64,000 nt of DNA. Source: Alsobacter sp046349155. GTDB lineage: Bacteria; Pseudomonadota; Alphaproteobacteria; Rhizobiales; Beijerinckiaceae. Location: positions 1 through 64,000 of the forward strand of contig JAXMCW010000005.1 in NCBI GenBank assembly GCA_046349155.1, written 5' to 3'. Of the stretch, positions 8,333 through 17,119 are shown in pieces. The notes under the pieces were generated by a model. The model had not been told where the DNA came from. It saw nothing but the letters and a program-made list of their open reading frames with translations, and searched no databases. The position numbers were made by a program, and so were the translations under genes. How positions within the stretch are numbered: the first letter of the stretch is position 1; every line of letters starts with the position of its first letter.

Positions 8333-8974
8333 TTAGGTTCCGCTGGATTCGTCGAGATCGCTGTCGCGCACGACGATCTTGATGGTCGAGGCGTCCTCGA
8401 CATCCGCCAGCAGGCGTAACTGCTCGCCGACAGTCCTGAGAATTCCCAAGAGGAAGCGCCGGTGCGCTCGGCTGTTCGCGAGCTCGGTTTGCAGCCGCGC
8501 GAGTTCCGTGCGGCTCACCGTGACCCAGTCCGGATGTGCTCCTTGAGACATCGCGATCGGGAGGCTGACCTCGTCAGGGTCCTGGGCCTGCACATTCTCC
8601 GATCCATGCGGGCGTTGTGTGGACGCCGATGAGCGCATCTCGGCCCGCTGCGAGCCGTCCTCCCTGGCCTTGCTGTCGTCAATCAGTCCAACCGGGTTCA
8701 GCAAATATCTCTTACGCCAGTGATAGAGCGATACGCTGCTGACATTATATTTTCGTGCTGTCGCGGACACCGATGCGCCGGGGGCAAATGCTTCGGCGAT
8801 GATGAGGCGCTTCAGGCTTTCGCTCCAGCCTCGTGCTGGACCGGTGGCAAGGGGAGGGTTGCTCGGAACGGGCGAATCGACCGGGCGGCGCTCGTGGCTC
8901 GCTCGGGGTTCAGTCCTGCGTCCGCGCGCTGAGCGCCCAGTCTTGGGAGGGGCTGTCATCCCAGGCTCCGCCAT
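8333..8974 (-). CDS. Transposase-type HTH protein with C-terminal coiled coil (trio member 3)
   Basis: 213 residues from ATG 8974. An in-frame ATG at 8959 has a better placed GGAG and may be the true start. A basic, disordered N-terminus of about 45 residues precedes the HTH (ARGWSESLKRLIIAEAF, then VSATARKYNVSSVSLYHWRK at about residues 50-90). A linker follows, then the coiled coil (ELARLQTELANSRAHRRFLL) with the tail LRTVGEQLRLLADVED. Domain order and both motifs match the gene at 6473, although the two are on opposite strands. Paralogue pair with 6473; a regulator is the likeliest role. Confidence 0.7.
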   Translation of the reverse strand: MAEPGMTAPPKTGRSARGRRTEPRASHERRPVDSPVPSNPPLATGPARGWSESLKRLIIAEAFAPGASVSATARKYNVSSVSLYHWRKRYLLNPVGLIDDSKAREDGSQRAEMRSSASTQRPHGSENVQAQDPDEVSLPIAMSQGAHPDWVTVSRTELARLQTELANSRAHRRFLLGILRTVGEQLRLLADVEDASTIKIVVRDSDLDESSGT

Positions 8975-9339
8975 GCCAAAGGGCCGGGACCACTAAGCCC
9001 GCTCATGTTTAATAAAGACTGAGCAAATTGCAAAAATGGAAGGAGTTGGAAGCCGTCGTTCGCTAGGTTGCGCGGCCCCCTTGCACGGCTTCGACCGGCA
9101 TCAGCAGTCAAGCACCCGTCCTCGAATTGATCCTGCTGGTCAACCTATTGTTCTATAAGAATAAAGTGGTTCACGTTTCGGCCCCGGCCCTGTCGGTCTC
9201 CCGATGGCTTTCCAGGATTTCTCCTCCCCGCCAAGGCTGTAGCGAGCGATTTCGTCCACAACGACCACCCCCATGTGTTAAGAAGACTTAACTTGGCGAA
9301 TCAGGGTGGGCGGCAGGCGCCCTGCCTGAGAGAGGTGGG
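8975..9339. other. Divergent promoter region between HTH gene and parA-like gene
   Basis: 365 bp between two divergent genes, so promoters for both should lie here. It is AT-rich near 9000-9030 and 9150-9170 and contains the inverted repeat at 9277-9292. No gene is seen. Confidence 0.5.
9277..9292. promoter_or_regulatory. Perfect inverted repeat GTTAAG-AAGA-CTTAAC
   Basis: Two 6-bp arms separated by four bases, ending 47 bp before the ATG of the ParA-like gene. The position suits an operator. It also reads as TTAA-N6-TTAA, one base short of the CtrA consensus spacing. What binds it cannot be told from the sequence. Confidence 0.35.
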
Positions 9340-10059
9340 ATGACTCATTTTCTTTCGTGCGTGCAGCGCAAGGGTGGGTGTGGCAAGACGACCATTGCTG
9401 TGAATATCGCCTTCAGTCTCGCTCAGCGGGGACTTCAAGTGGCCCTGGTTGATGCGGACCCGCAAGGTTCGGCCTCATTCTGGCTGAGGGGCTCGCTCCA
9501 GCGTGGTGGGCCTCGACTTCTGTCGCTGCCTCTCGCGCGGGTGGAGATCAGGGATTGGGTGAGGCGCGTGCGGACTGCGGCCGAGGGCCAGGATCTCGTC
9601 ATCATCGACGCGCCGCCTCACATCGATGAGGCTGTGGGCGCGGCTCTCGCGCTCTCCGATACGGTCGTGATGCCTTGCACGGCCTCGGGGCTCGATCTCG
9701 ATGGCCTGCGTCAGACGCTGGCTCTGGCGCGCGTGGTGCGTCAGCACCATCCCCTGCGCGTGATGCTGGTGCCCAATCGCGTGGATATGCGCACGATGGA
9801 GGGTCGCCAACTCAAGGCCGAACTTGAGGACTTCGGGGAGGAAGTCACGGAGAAGGTGGGAGACTATGCCGCGTTCCGCCGGAGCGTCGGCGGAGGGCAG
9901 AGCGCGCTCGATCAGAATCCGGCATCGCCCGCCGCCCAGGACCTCGCCTTGCTGACGGACCAGTTCCTGTCGGGTGACGTCTCCCTCGAGCGGTTGGTCC
10001 ACGGGCGGCAGCGCGAACGCGGGTCGGGCATGCTCCGTCTTCGCTTTCGCGCCGCCTGA
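9340..10059 (+). CDS. ParA/MinD-family ATPase (orphan, copy 1)
   Basis: 239 residues. The deviant Walker A with its signature lysine (QRKGGCGKTT, residues 9-18) is followed by VDADPQGSASFW and Walker B-like VIIDAPPHID. This is the fold of ParA, MinD and related ATPases that form dimers on DNA or membrane and position a cargo. It lacks the N-terminal HTH of type Ia ParA. No ParB gene, parS-like repeat or MinE is adjacent. A close paralogue lies tail-to-tail 72 bp downstream. AGAGAGGTGGG precedes the ATG. Cargo is unknown; in this setting positioning of a surface or secretion complex is a reasonable guess, as is a BcsQ-like role in polysaccharide export. Confidence 0.85.
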   Translation: MTHFLSCVQRKGGCGKTTIAVNIAFSLAQRGLQVALVDADPQGSASFWLRGSLQRGGPRLLSLPLARVEIRDWVRRVRTAAEGQDLVIIDAPPHIDEAVGAALALSDTVVMPCTASGLDLDGLRQTLALARVVRQHHPLRVMLVPNRVDMRTMEGRQLKAELEDFGEEVTEKVGDYAAFRRSVGGGQSALDQNPASPAAQDLALLTDQFLSGDVSLERLVHGRQRERGSGMLRLRFRAA

Positions 10060-10131
10060 GGACGGTCCGGACCTCCATTCGGCCGAGGGACGGGCTCTTG
10101 GGCACCCTCAGGCCTGGATATTCCCACCTCT

Positions 10132-10815
10132 TCAGGAGGAACTCGGCGCCGTGAGCAGGAGACGCTTGCCAGTGGCGCCCTGAAGCGTGCGCAGCACGAA
10201 TTCCCCGAGTTCTACGACGTCCTGCGTGGCGCGGGACTGCGGCTCGAAGTCGTGGACCGACTGGCCTAAGGAGAAACTCCTCTTGAAGGCGGTGAAGTCC
10301 CCGAGCTTGGGCGCGACGGGCTCCTTCAGCTTGCGCAGTTCGTCGCTGAGGTCCTGGCCTTCCACCGTGCGAAAGTCGACCCGGACGGGGACGAGGATCA
10401 CCTTGAGCTTCTTGGAGCGTCGTACGGCGTGCACGAGGTCGAGGGTCTGGCGCAGGCCCGCAAGATCGAGGTCCGAGGGGCCGCAGGGCAGGAGGGCCAG
10501 GTCGCTGATGGCCAGGGCTGCGCCCACCGCTGCGTCCACGTGGGGCGGAGCGTCGATGAGCACGTAGTCGACGGTCGCTACGAGCCCGCGGATGGCCGCT
10601 ACCCAGCCTTTGACGTCGTCGGGATCGATGGGCTTCTTCACAACCGTGAAGGGCAACTTGCGCGGCTCGGCCCAGGCTGCCGCGGAGGCCTGGGGATCCG
10701 CGTCCACCACAAAGACGGTGTGCCCCCGACGGGCGAGGTCAGCCGCGAGATTGACGACGGTCGTCGTCTTGCCGCATCCGCCCTTGCGTTGCACCGCTGC
10801 GATCAGGCGACCCAT
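10132..10815 (-). CDS. ParA/MinD-family ATPase (orphan, copy 2)
   Basis: 227 residues, convergent with the gene at 9340 and clearly its paralogue. Shared motifs are QRKGGCGKTT (residues 8-17), VDADPQ, VLIDAPPH, the SDLDLAGLRQTLDL helix and KLGDFTAFKRSFSLGQS. AAGGGA stands before the ATG. The two copies have diverged well beyond a recent duplication and keep all ATP-binding motifs, so both are probably active and may form homo- or heterodimers. As with the first copy, no ParB partner is seen. The next gene, at 10995, is transcribed divergently and may be a partner. Confidence 0.85.
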   Translation of the reverse strand: MGRLIAAVQRKGGCGKTTTVVNLAADLARRGHTVFVVDADPQASAAAWAEPRKLPFTVVKKPIDPDDVKGWVAAIRGLVATVDYVLIDAPPHVDAAVGAALAISDLALLPCGPSDLDLAGLRQTLDLVHAVRRSKKLKVILVPVRVDFRTVEGQDLSDELRKLKEPVAPKLGDFTAFKRSFSLGQSVHDFEPQSRATQDVVELGEFVLRTLQGATGKRLLLTAPSSS

Positions 10816-10994
10816 TTCATTCCCTTGGTAACGGGGTGCCTATGCACCCGGCATCCTGCCTTACAGCTAAACTTGTTTATGACGACACGTCGAGACCTGA
10901 GCACCGTCTGAATCGCAAGACCTTGCTTCAGCTCACTGAACTGCGCTTGACACTCTTTCGCTCGTGCGTAGCGTGAACCCATCTTTAGGAGCTA

Positions 10995-11993
10995 ATGATC
11001 GTGTCCCAGGGGCCTTCCGCCGAGCGTTTCGTAGTCCGCCTTCTCCCCGTCAATCAGGGGTTCTACCTCCTGACTTACGTCAATGCTCGCGATCCGCGCT
11101 CGCCACCAAGGATCATGGTGACGCAACGCCCCGGTTCCAGGGACGAGGTGTCATTTCTGCACTCGCCCGACGTCGAGGATGGCCTCCTTCAGCCTGGCCA
11201 GGCGGTCGCGGTGGCGTGTCGTCGGGCGACCGAGATCCTCGTCACCACGTGCGCCCAGGGTGCTTCCGTTTCCGACGATGTCGAATTGAGGTTCGACCGG
11301 CTTGGAGGGGGCGAGGTTGAACGCGTGTCCGGACCGGCGGCTGCTCTGCGCGCCGCAAAGCAGGCGGCCGCGCCGATCTCGGCGGGTCCCGCGCGGGGGG
11401 CGGCGCGTCCGGTGGCGGCGCCATCGTCGAGCAAGTCCCGCCCTGCACGCGATACCTTCTCTGCAGATGGTTCTGACGACGAGTCCTATGAGGCGTCTGA
11501 TCCTGATGAGGGGGGGCTCATCCTTCTCGCCGGCCACGTGCAGGCCGCGGGCGATGTGGAAGCCGGCCCGGATGGCTGGCTGGGCAGCGCACGGGGACGG
11601 CGATGGATCGAGGGATTCTCGGCGTCCTGGCAGGAGTCGCTGCCGGGTGTCAGGCTGACCTACGCCGTCGATGTGGAAGGCAATGGGCGCTCCAAGCTTT
11701 GCCTGGCAGGTCAATTTGCCGGCACGAGACGGCGGGCAGTGCCTCTGACGGGCGTGATGTTCGAGCTGGCCGGGCCGCGAGCGGCCGAGCACGAACTCGT
11801 CGTGCGTGCCTCGTTCCTCAACAGCCCCGTGCAGGAGGAGGCGGGCCGCCGCGTTGAACTCATGGGTCCTACTGGTGATGAGCCGCTTACGGGACTTTGG
11901 GTCAATGTCAGGAAAGTTGTGCTGGCCCAGAGGCCCAAGTCGAAGCCCGTGGGAGCCGCCAAGGGCCGGCTGAGAGTGTTCCGCGCGCAGTAA
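10995..11993 (+). CDS. Protein of unknown function next to the ParA pair
   Basis: 332 residues, no signal peptide or membrane segment. The N-terminal 115 residues look like a compact beta-rich domain (RFVVRLLPVNQGFYLLTYVN, DEVSFLHSPDVEDGLLQPGQ). An Ala/Pro/Ser-rich and acidic linker follows at about 118-175, then a second beta-rich domain (WIEGFSASWQESLPGVRLTY, PLTGVMFELAGPRAAEHELV) and a basic tail. AGGAG lies close to the start; ATG 10995 and GTG 11001 are both possible. I do not recognise either domain. The position between ParA genes and glycan genes suggests a cytoplasmic partner, but nothing in the sequence proves it. Confidence 0.7.
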   Translation: MIVSQGPSAERFVVRLLPVNQGFYLLTYVNARDPRSPPRIMVTQRPGSRDEVSFLHSPDVEDGLLQPGQAVAVACRRATEILVTTCAQGASVSDDVELRFDRLGGGEVERVSGPAAALRAAKQAAAPISAGPARGAARPVAAPSSSKSRPARDTFSADGSDDESYEASDPDEGGLILLAGHVQAAGDVEAGPDGWLGSARGRRWIEGFSASWQESLPGVRLTYAVDVEGNGRSKLCLAGQFAGTRRRAVPLTGVMFELAGPRAAEHELVVRASFLNSPVQEEAGRRVELMGPTGDEPLTGLWVNVRKVVLAQRPKSKPVGAAKGRLRVFRAQ

Positions 11994-12086
11994 GCGTGCG
12001 AGACCCCTTTGCGCCGGCTCAGGGACGAGCGCGTGCGGTGAGTTTGGCGGGAAACTGCCGCACCTGTTGCCACAAGCGCTGCGGAT

Positions 12087-12728
12087 TTGGTGTGTGGAGT
12101 GTCCGCTCTGAGTGCCGAGCAGAAGATTCTTCTTCATGTCGGATGTGGACCGCCCAATCCGACAAAGTTGCACCCCTGGTTCCGGGATCAGTCCTGGCTG
12201 GAGGTGCGGATCGACATCGATGCCCGGGTCAGGCCCATGGTCGTGGGCGACGTCGCGCATCTGGAGTTCATTCGTGACGGAAGCGCGGACGCCATCTGGT
12301 CGTCACACATGCTGGAGCATCTGTTCGAGCATGACTGCAGGCGCGCGCTCAAGGATTTCGTCCGCGTTCTCAAGCCGTCAGGCTACGTTCTCATTCATAC
12401 ACCAGACCTTCAGAAGGTGGCTCACGCCATCGTGGACCGCGGGCTCGACCAGCCGCTCTATGACTCTCCTGCTGGAACGGTCTATCCGCTCGATACGATC
12501 TTCGGAATGAGGTCGTCAATTGAGCGCGGGAACGGCTTCATGGCGCATCGCACGGGCTTCAGCCTGGAGCGCCTGGGAACCATGCTGCTTGACGCAGGAT
12601 TTCGGGAAGCCCGGGTGTGGGACGGGTCGATGTATGACCTGTGGGCCGTGGGCCTGCGCGAGGCCGCTGAGATGAAGGGGCAGGACCAGCCAAATCCAAA
12701 CCCGCAAGGGCGTGACGGGATCGGCTAG
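12087..12728 (+). CDS. Class I SAM-dependent methyltransferase (Methyltransf_11-like)
   Basis: About 210 residues. Motif I is ILLHVGCGPP near residue 14, an acidic residue follows in VRIDIDA, and the segment DAIWSSHMLEHLFEHD with RVLKPSGYVLIHTPD is the classic Methyltransf_11 pattern. The fold is complete but compact. Substrate unknown; related enzymes in surface-polysaccharide loci methylate sugars or lipid-linked glycans. The frame opens at TTG 12087 with GTG at 12090 and 12099 also possible, so the start is uncertain by a few codons. It lies 93 bp after the previous gene on the same strand. Confidence 0.75.
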   Translation: MVCGVSALSAEQKILLHVGCGPPNPTKLHPWFRDQSWLEVRIDIDARVRPMVVGDVAHLEFIRDGSADAIWSSHMLEHLFEHDCRRALKDFVRVLKPSGYVLIHTPDLQKVAHAIVDRGLDQPLYDSPAGTVYPLDTIFGMRSSIERGNGFMAHRTGFSLERLGTMLLDAGFREARVWDGSMYDLWAVGLREAAEMKGQDQPNPNPQGRDGIG

Positions 12729-12924
12729 CGCCACCCAGAGACCCGGGTCGTGGGGCTGAGCCTCCAGGCTAGGAGATCCGCTGGAGAGGCTTGAATACGC
12801 GTGCTGATACTTGGCGCCCTGCTTTTCAGGCCGACCGGTGGGCAAACAACAGTGCGTTCGGATTTGTCTCCGCCGCCCGGCAGGCAGGCCCCTGTGACGG
12901 CGGAAAGGACCAGCCCCATAGCCC

Positions 12925-12953
12925 AAAAAAACGGAGCGCCCTTCGGCGCCCCG
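12925..12953 (-). terminator. Rho-independent terminator of the RTX-DUF4214 gene
   Basis: On the minus strand a 9-bp stem (CGGGGCGCC/GGCGCTCCG, one G-U pair) with a four-base loop is followed directly by seven T. It sits about 30 bp after the stop of the gene at 12985. Confidence 0.85.
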
Positions 12954-12984
12954 CTTCTTTTCGTCGTTCCCGTATGAGCTTCTC

Positions 12985-13941
12985 TTAGTGGAAGCTCTGG
13001 TCGATCTTGATGCCCAGTTGCTCGTCGTGCCAGGTCCAATTCTGGCTGACATAGGCGAGTAGTTCTGCCTTCGTGAAGTCGCCGTGGTCGAGATGACCGG
13101 CAAGGTGCGTCAATTCCTGCGGCGAGAGAGGCTCTCCCGCATTGTGGAAGATGTCCTGCACAAACTCCGAGTTGCCGACGTGGTCACCGGCGGTCTTGTG
13201 GTCGAGTTCGTGGAACGTGTCCTTGACGACGTCGAGCACACTCTTGCCACCATTCAGTTCATCCAGGGCGTTCTTGTACTGGGTAGCCGTGGGATCGTCG
13301 CCGGTCGCGAAGTGGAACATTCGCGCGATGGCGGCCTCGCTCGAATTGTGGACGGTAATCTGCACGGAGTCGTCGAACTGCTGGAATTCGACGTTCTTGG
13401 CCGTGCCGAGCTTGCCCCAATCGTACGTGTTCGAGTCGGGATCATAGCTTGCATGGTGTGGCTTTGAGTGGTCGTAGACTACGACGTCAAAGCCCTTATC
13501 ACCGTTGATGTCATCGTCATGGCCACTGGCATAGATCGTGTCATCACCCTTTCCGCCGAAGACTGTGTCTTCCCCGCGGCCGGTGTAGATCTTGTCGTCG
13601 CCGTCATTTCCAAAAATCAGGTCGTCGCCCTTGCCATCATGGATGGTGTCGTCGCCCCTGTCGCCAAAGACCGTGTCATCACCCTTGTCGCCGTAGATGA
13701 TGTCGTCGCCCTTGCCTCCGAAGAGAAGGTCGTCGCCCTTGCCTCCGTGAATTCCGTCGTCGCCCTTTCCGCCGAAGATCGTATCGTCGCCGCGGCCACC
13801 GAAAATCGTGTCGTCGCCGCGCCCGCCAAAAATCAGGTCATCGCCGCGACCGCCGTCAATCCAATCACCGTGGTGCCCGTGACCCGGACCATGCCCCCCA
13901 CCGGGGCCGTGACCTTCATCAGGATTGTAGCAGACGGTCAT
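12985..13941 (-). CDS. RTX Ca-binding protein with C-terminal DUF4214 domain
   Basis: 318 residues. After a His/Gly-rich N-terminus (GHGPGGGHGPGHGHH) come about 13 nonapeptide RTX repeats of the form GGKGDDTIF at residues 26-145, which bind Ca2+ and fold outside the cell. Residues about 205-310 match the DUF4214 pattern (AAIARMFHFATGDDPT, FVQDIFHNAGEPLS, LTHLAGHL, YVSQNW), a helical module common in secreted RTX proteins. No Sec signal is present, so export by a T1SS is expected. The gene stands alone between a terminator and an AT-rich upstream region. The His-rich start could bind metal ions. Confidence 0.9.
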   Translation of the reverse strand: MTVCYNPDEGHGPGGGHGPGHGHHGDWIDGGRGDDLIFGGRGDDTIFGGRGDDTIFGGKGDDGIHGGKGDDLLFGGKGDDIIYGDKGDDTVFGDRGDDTIHDGKGDDLIFGNDGDDKIYTGRGEDTVFGGKGDDTIYASGHDDDINGDKGFDVVVYDHSKPHHASYDPDSNTYDWGKLGTAKNVEFQQFDDSVQITVHNSSEAAIARMFHFATGDDPTATQYKNALDELNGGKSVLDVVKDTFHELDHKTAGDHVGNSEFVQDIFHNAGEPLSPQELTHLAGHLDHGDFTKAELLAYVSQNWTWHDEQLGIKIDQSFH

Positions 13942-14463
13942 GTCGCCCCCGGCTTACCGATCTTCCAACCTAACTTTAGACATAACTAACATAACTTATT
14001 TTCCATGTTAAGGGCCAAAATGTGTGCACCGCAGTATAAATTTAGGCGGCAGTAAGACTGTGTAGATCTTCAAAAAAAGGCGGAAGAGAGAAGATAATCC
14101 GCATGTAGTTCGGGCGTGAATTGAATAAAAAAATATAGAATAGATCTTATAAGTTTGGAAATATGTACTTATTGCGCCAAGTAATAAAATGGATATTACG
14201 CTGATATTGCGAATGCAATGTGATGGGACGAGCAATTGCTGCGGAGGGGCTTTCTCGCGCTGGGAATATTGGAAATTGGTAACTGCAGGAGCTAAATTGA
14301 TGCTCCTCAACGTTCCTTAAGGTATTAACAAGACCCCAGCCGATCGTCACAGTTCCGTGATGAGAAATTGGGCTGGGTGTCCCTTTCGAGGGCAGACAGG
14401 CTTGGCGCTTTTCATGCCTGCGCATCTGGACGGACTTCGCCGCGTCGCTCCGTGCGCCCGGCT
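13942..14463. other. AT-rich spacer upstream of the RTX-DUF4214 gene
   Basis: About 520 bp containing the start region of the minus-strand RTX gene and the 3' flank of the minus-strand GT2 gene. Bases 13970-14180 are strikingly AT-rich compared with the surroundings. Short frames here have no support. No hairpin with a T-run was recognised. Confidence 0.5.
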
Positions 14464-16953
14464 CTAATGCGATACGGGTCTGTTCTTGGGACGCAGGGCG
14501 CCCGTCAGAAACATGGGCAAAAGGGCGGCGGGAATCGCTCGTAGGAGCGGCCAGTCGCGCAGGGCGTCGTGGGACGGGGATTCGATCGGCACGGCGACGA
14601 CGCAGCCCGCTTCGCGGGCCAGATCGAAGGCTTGATCGTGGATCATGTCGTCTTCCGAGGCCAGCACGATCGCGGTGCAGCCCGTTCGCTCGATGACATG
14701 CGTCATCTCGCCGGGCCTGATGGGGCCGGTGGCGAGGTCGTCGTAGGCACTGCGTTGCGTCTGGCCCAATGGCGTCGACCTGTCCAGGACAGCGATATCG
14801 AAGGCGAGATCTTGCCGATCGCGGATTCGGACCAGGGCCCGGTACTGCCGCAAGGCGAAGGCGTCGGAGCCGGCGGCCAGAAGTCCAATGACGGGTCGGT
14901 CGGGAGCGGGGATCTCCGCCATTCTCGGCGGGGGAGCGGGGAGGGGCGTCCAGCGCTCGACGGCGCTGCCGGGGATGTGGGTCCTGGCGAATGATGCGCC
15001 GCGCATCGAAGCCGCGAGAATCGTCACCGGACGGCCTTCCGCCAGGGCGGATTTTGCCGTTTCCACGACGTCGTTCCTCGGCCGGCGCAACATCAGTAGG
15101 TTCAGGGCCGGATCATGGCCGAGGGGGGGCGGCCAACCGGCCTGCAAGCCGGCACCGTCGATGGAAATGACACGAGCTGGAGGCAGGTGTTCCGGTACTG
15201 TCCGGGTCCAATCATCCCAATCGACATGTGCGCCCGTGGGCAACCTGATCGAGATTGTCTCCGCTCTCGTGATCATCGCAAATATAAGGCCCTGGGGCGC
15301 CAGGTTGTGCTCCAACCAGGCGCTGAGCCATGGCGAAGGCTCATGTCGCAGAGCTACGAGGATCCAAGGTTCGGTTGGCCGGAACTGCTCTGCAGCCAGC
15401 GGGGACCGAAAGGGCCTCAGGGGATCGCGCTCGAGATAGGCGTCCGTCGCGGAATCCACTGACGGCCAGCGGTCGCGCAGGATCCGTGCATTGCGGACGA
15501 TGAGGGCTCTCTTGGCGTGCGTGAAGGAGGCCGTGCCCTTGTGGCTGACGACAACATTGGTCGCGCAGACATTGCGAAGTCCGGCCTTCTCCACCTCCAA
15601 ACCGAAATCCACGTCCTCGAAATAGCCGCGGCCATAGACCGTGCTAAGGCGTGGCACCAACTCGAGCGTCCGGCGGGGCACGTAGAGGCAAAATCCAATG
15701 CCGTGCGGCAGGTCAACCGCATGAGGCGGCTCGGACAGGCGGCTGACGACGGCGTTGAGAGCTTCAAGATCGGCGGGAATGGGGTTGGCCCGGAACTTGA
15801 CCGGGACGCTCGTCAGTTCGCCGTTGTTGGACAGCGGCGTGATGGTTCCCACAGAGGGATCCCTTGCAATCGCCTGAAGGCGGGACAGCCAGCGGCGCGG
15901 GAGAACCACATCGGAATTGAGGATGACCACGTCGCCGGCAGGAGTTGCCGCGAGGCACCGGTTGACGCTGCGGGCGAAACCGAGATTGCTGGGATTGCGC
16001 ACGACGAGAACGCGGTCGCTGGCGACATCATCGAGGACCGCCCGAACGTCAGGATCGGGTGTCGCGTCGTCGATGAGAATAATCCGCCGCGGCTGCGTCT
16101 CGCCGTCTCCCACAAGGCTCGCAAGGCAAGCCGAGAGGCTCTGCGCGTCTCCATAGACGGGGACGATGATGGTCGTCATGTCCGGGGTGGGGCGCTTCCA
16201 GGTCTCCGCTGGATCCGGAAGGGCGGATTCCCGCACGAGGGGACTGCCCTTCAGGGGCGTCTTCAGCGTGATCTCCTGAACGTCGATGACGGAGGCCTTT
16301 TCAGGCCAGGAGGCGCGAAACTGGCCGAAACGTAGGCCATCATGCCCATGCTCGGCTGCGACCTCGATCTTGCGGAGGATTCTTGAGCCTTGCCGCAGGA
16401 CGAGCGTGCGCCCGGGACGATCGTCGCGCCAAGCGAGCCAGCCTGAGAGCCCCTCCTCGTCTGCTTCGACGCTGCCGGTGACCGTCCAGCCGGGGTCGAG
16501 CACGTCTTTGCATCGGGCGATCACGCGAGGAAGGGTCGCGATCTCCAGGATCTCCGACGCCCGCTGCTGTGCCTGTCCGGCTGGCTGCGTGCGCCCGACG
16601 GCTTGAACCAGGAGATCCTGGATGTCGCCGTCGGTCGGGTCGAGCCAAAGCGCTTTTTCGAGTGCGCCGATACACGCCTCGAGGCCAGATGTGAGGCGCA
16701 GGAGCGAAGCCTCGAGCAAGCGACTGGATGCGGTCTGTCGGCCGACGCGATGGTGACGGTCGAGCAAGCGGAGCGCCCACTGGTGTTTGCCCTTGGCTGC
16801 CTCTTCGCGCGCCCACCGGTGAAAATCTTCGACGATGGGGGCGGCGGATGCGCCGGATGCCGAAGCCACGGACGCCACGGGGGACGCAGTCGGGGCTTTC
16901 CGCGAGGATGGAGGCCTCGCCCGCGGCGCCTTGTCCTTCTGTCGACGCGTCAT
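14464..16953 (-). CDS. Large GT2 glycosyltransferase with N-terminal GW-type domain
   Basis: 829 residues, no signal peptide. The basic, Ala/Ser-rich N-terminus (1-45) is followed by a helical TPR-like stretch to about 130. A small beta domain at about 153-215 contains GLSGWLAWRDDRPGRTLVLR and belongs to the GW-type module seen in three other proteins here. A GT-A catalytic domain at about 257-490 has IIVPVYGDAQSLSACL, LIDDATPD, ILNSDVV and the GYFEDVDFGLEVEKAG acceptor motif. The C-terminal 330 residues include an alpha/beta region (VIGLLAAGSDAFALRQYRAL) that may be a degenerate GT4-like domain. It probably adds a sugar to a surface glycan in the cytoplasm. AGGAG precedes the ATG. Confidence 0.85.
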   Translation of the reverse strand: MTRRQKDKAPRARPPSSRKAPTASPVASVASASGASAAPIVEDFHRWAREEAAKGKHQWALRLLDRHHRVGRQTASSRLLEASLLRLTSGLEACIGALEKALWLDPTDGDIQDLLVQAVGRTQPAGQAQQRASEILEIATLPRVIARCKDVLDPGWTVTGSVEADEEGLSGWLAWRDDRPGRTLVLRQGSRILRKIEVAAEHGHDGLRFGQFRASWPEKASVIDVQEITLKTPLKGSPLVRESALPDPAETWKRPTPDMTTIIVPVYGDAQSLSACLASLVGDGETQPRRIILIDDATPDPDVRAVLDDVASDRVLVVRNPSNLGFARSVNRCLAATPAGDVVILNSDVVLPRRWLSRLQAIARDPSVGTITPLSNNGELTSVPVKFRANPIPADLEALNAVVSRLSEPPHAVDLPHGIGFCLYVPRRTLELVPRLSTVYGRGYFEDVDFGLEVEKAGLRNVCATNVVVSHKGTASFTHAKRALIVRNARILRDRWPSVDSATDAYLERDPLRPFRSPLAAEQFRPTEPWILVALRHEPSPWLSAWLEHNLAPQGLIFAMITRAETISIRLPTGAHVDWDDWTRTVPEHLPPARVISIDGAGLQAGWPPPLGHDPALNLLMLRRPRNDVVETAKSALAEGRPVTILAASMRGASFARTHIPGSAVERWTPLPAPPPRMAEIPAPDRPVIGLLAAGSDAFALRQYRALVRIRDRQDLAFDIAVLDRSTPLGQTQRSAYDDLATGPIRPGEMTHVIERTGCTAIVLASEDDMIHDQAFDLAREAGCVVAVPIESPSHDALRDWPLLRAIPAALLPMFLTGALRPKNRPVSH

Positions 16954-17119
16954 TATTGCTCCTGCCGTTCACTCAACTTGTGGATCATGGTTGAAGGTGC
17001 CACAAGGGCCTGTCCGTGGAGTCAACCTCGTCGTGTATTCGCGCCTCGTTCCATTGCGTCGCTCCGACAGGCACGTCCGGCTTCCGACCTATGGGCAGTG
17101 CCTTCCGGAGGTTTGCCCC

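Noticed and set aside
6473..8974. An insertion sequence of the IS66 or IS3 type
   Set aside because: Only the OrfA-like HTH is present. No OrfB or TnpC, no terminal inverted repeats and no target duplication were found, and the coiled-coil ends are conserved among the three genes.
15517..16335. Plus-strand open frame of 272 residues opposite the GT2 gene
   Set aside because: The minus-strand gene has a complete GT-A domain with catalytic motifs; the plus frame shows none and has no ribosome site.
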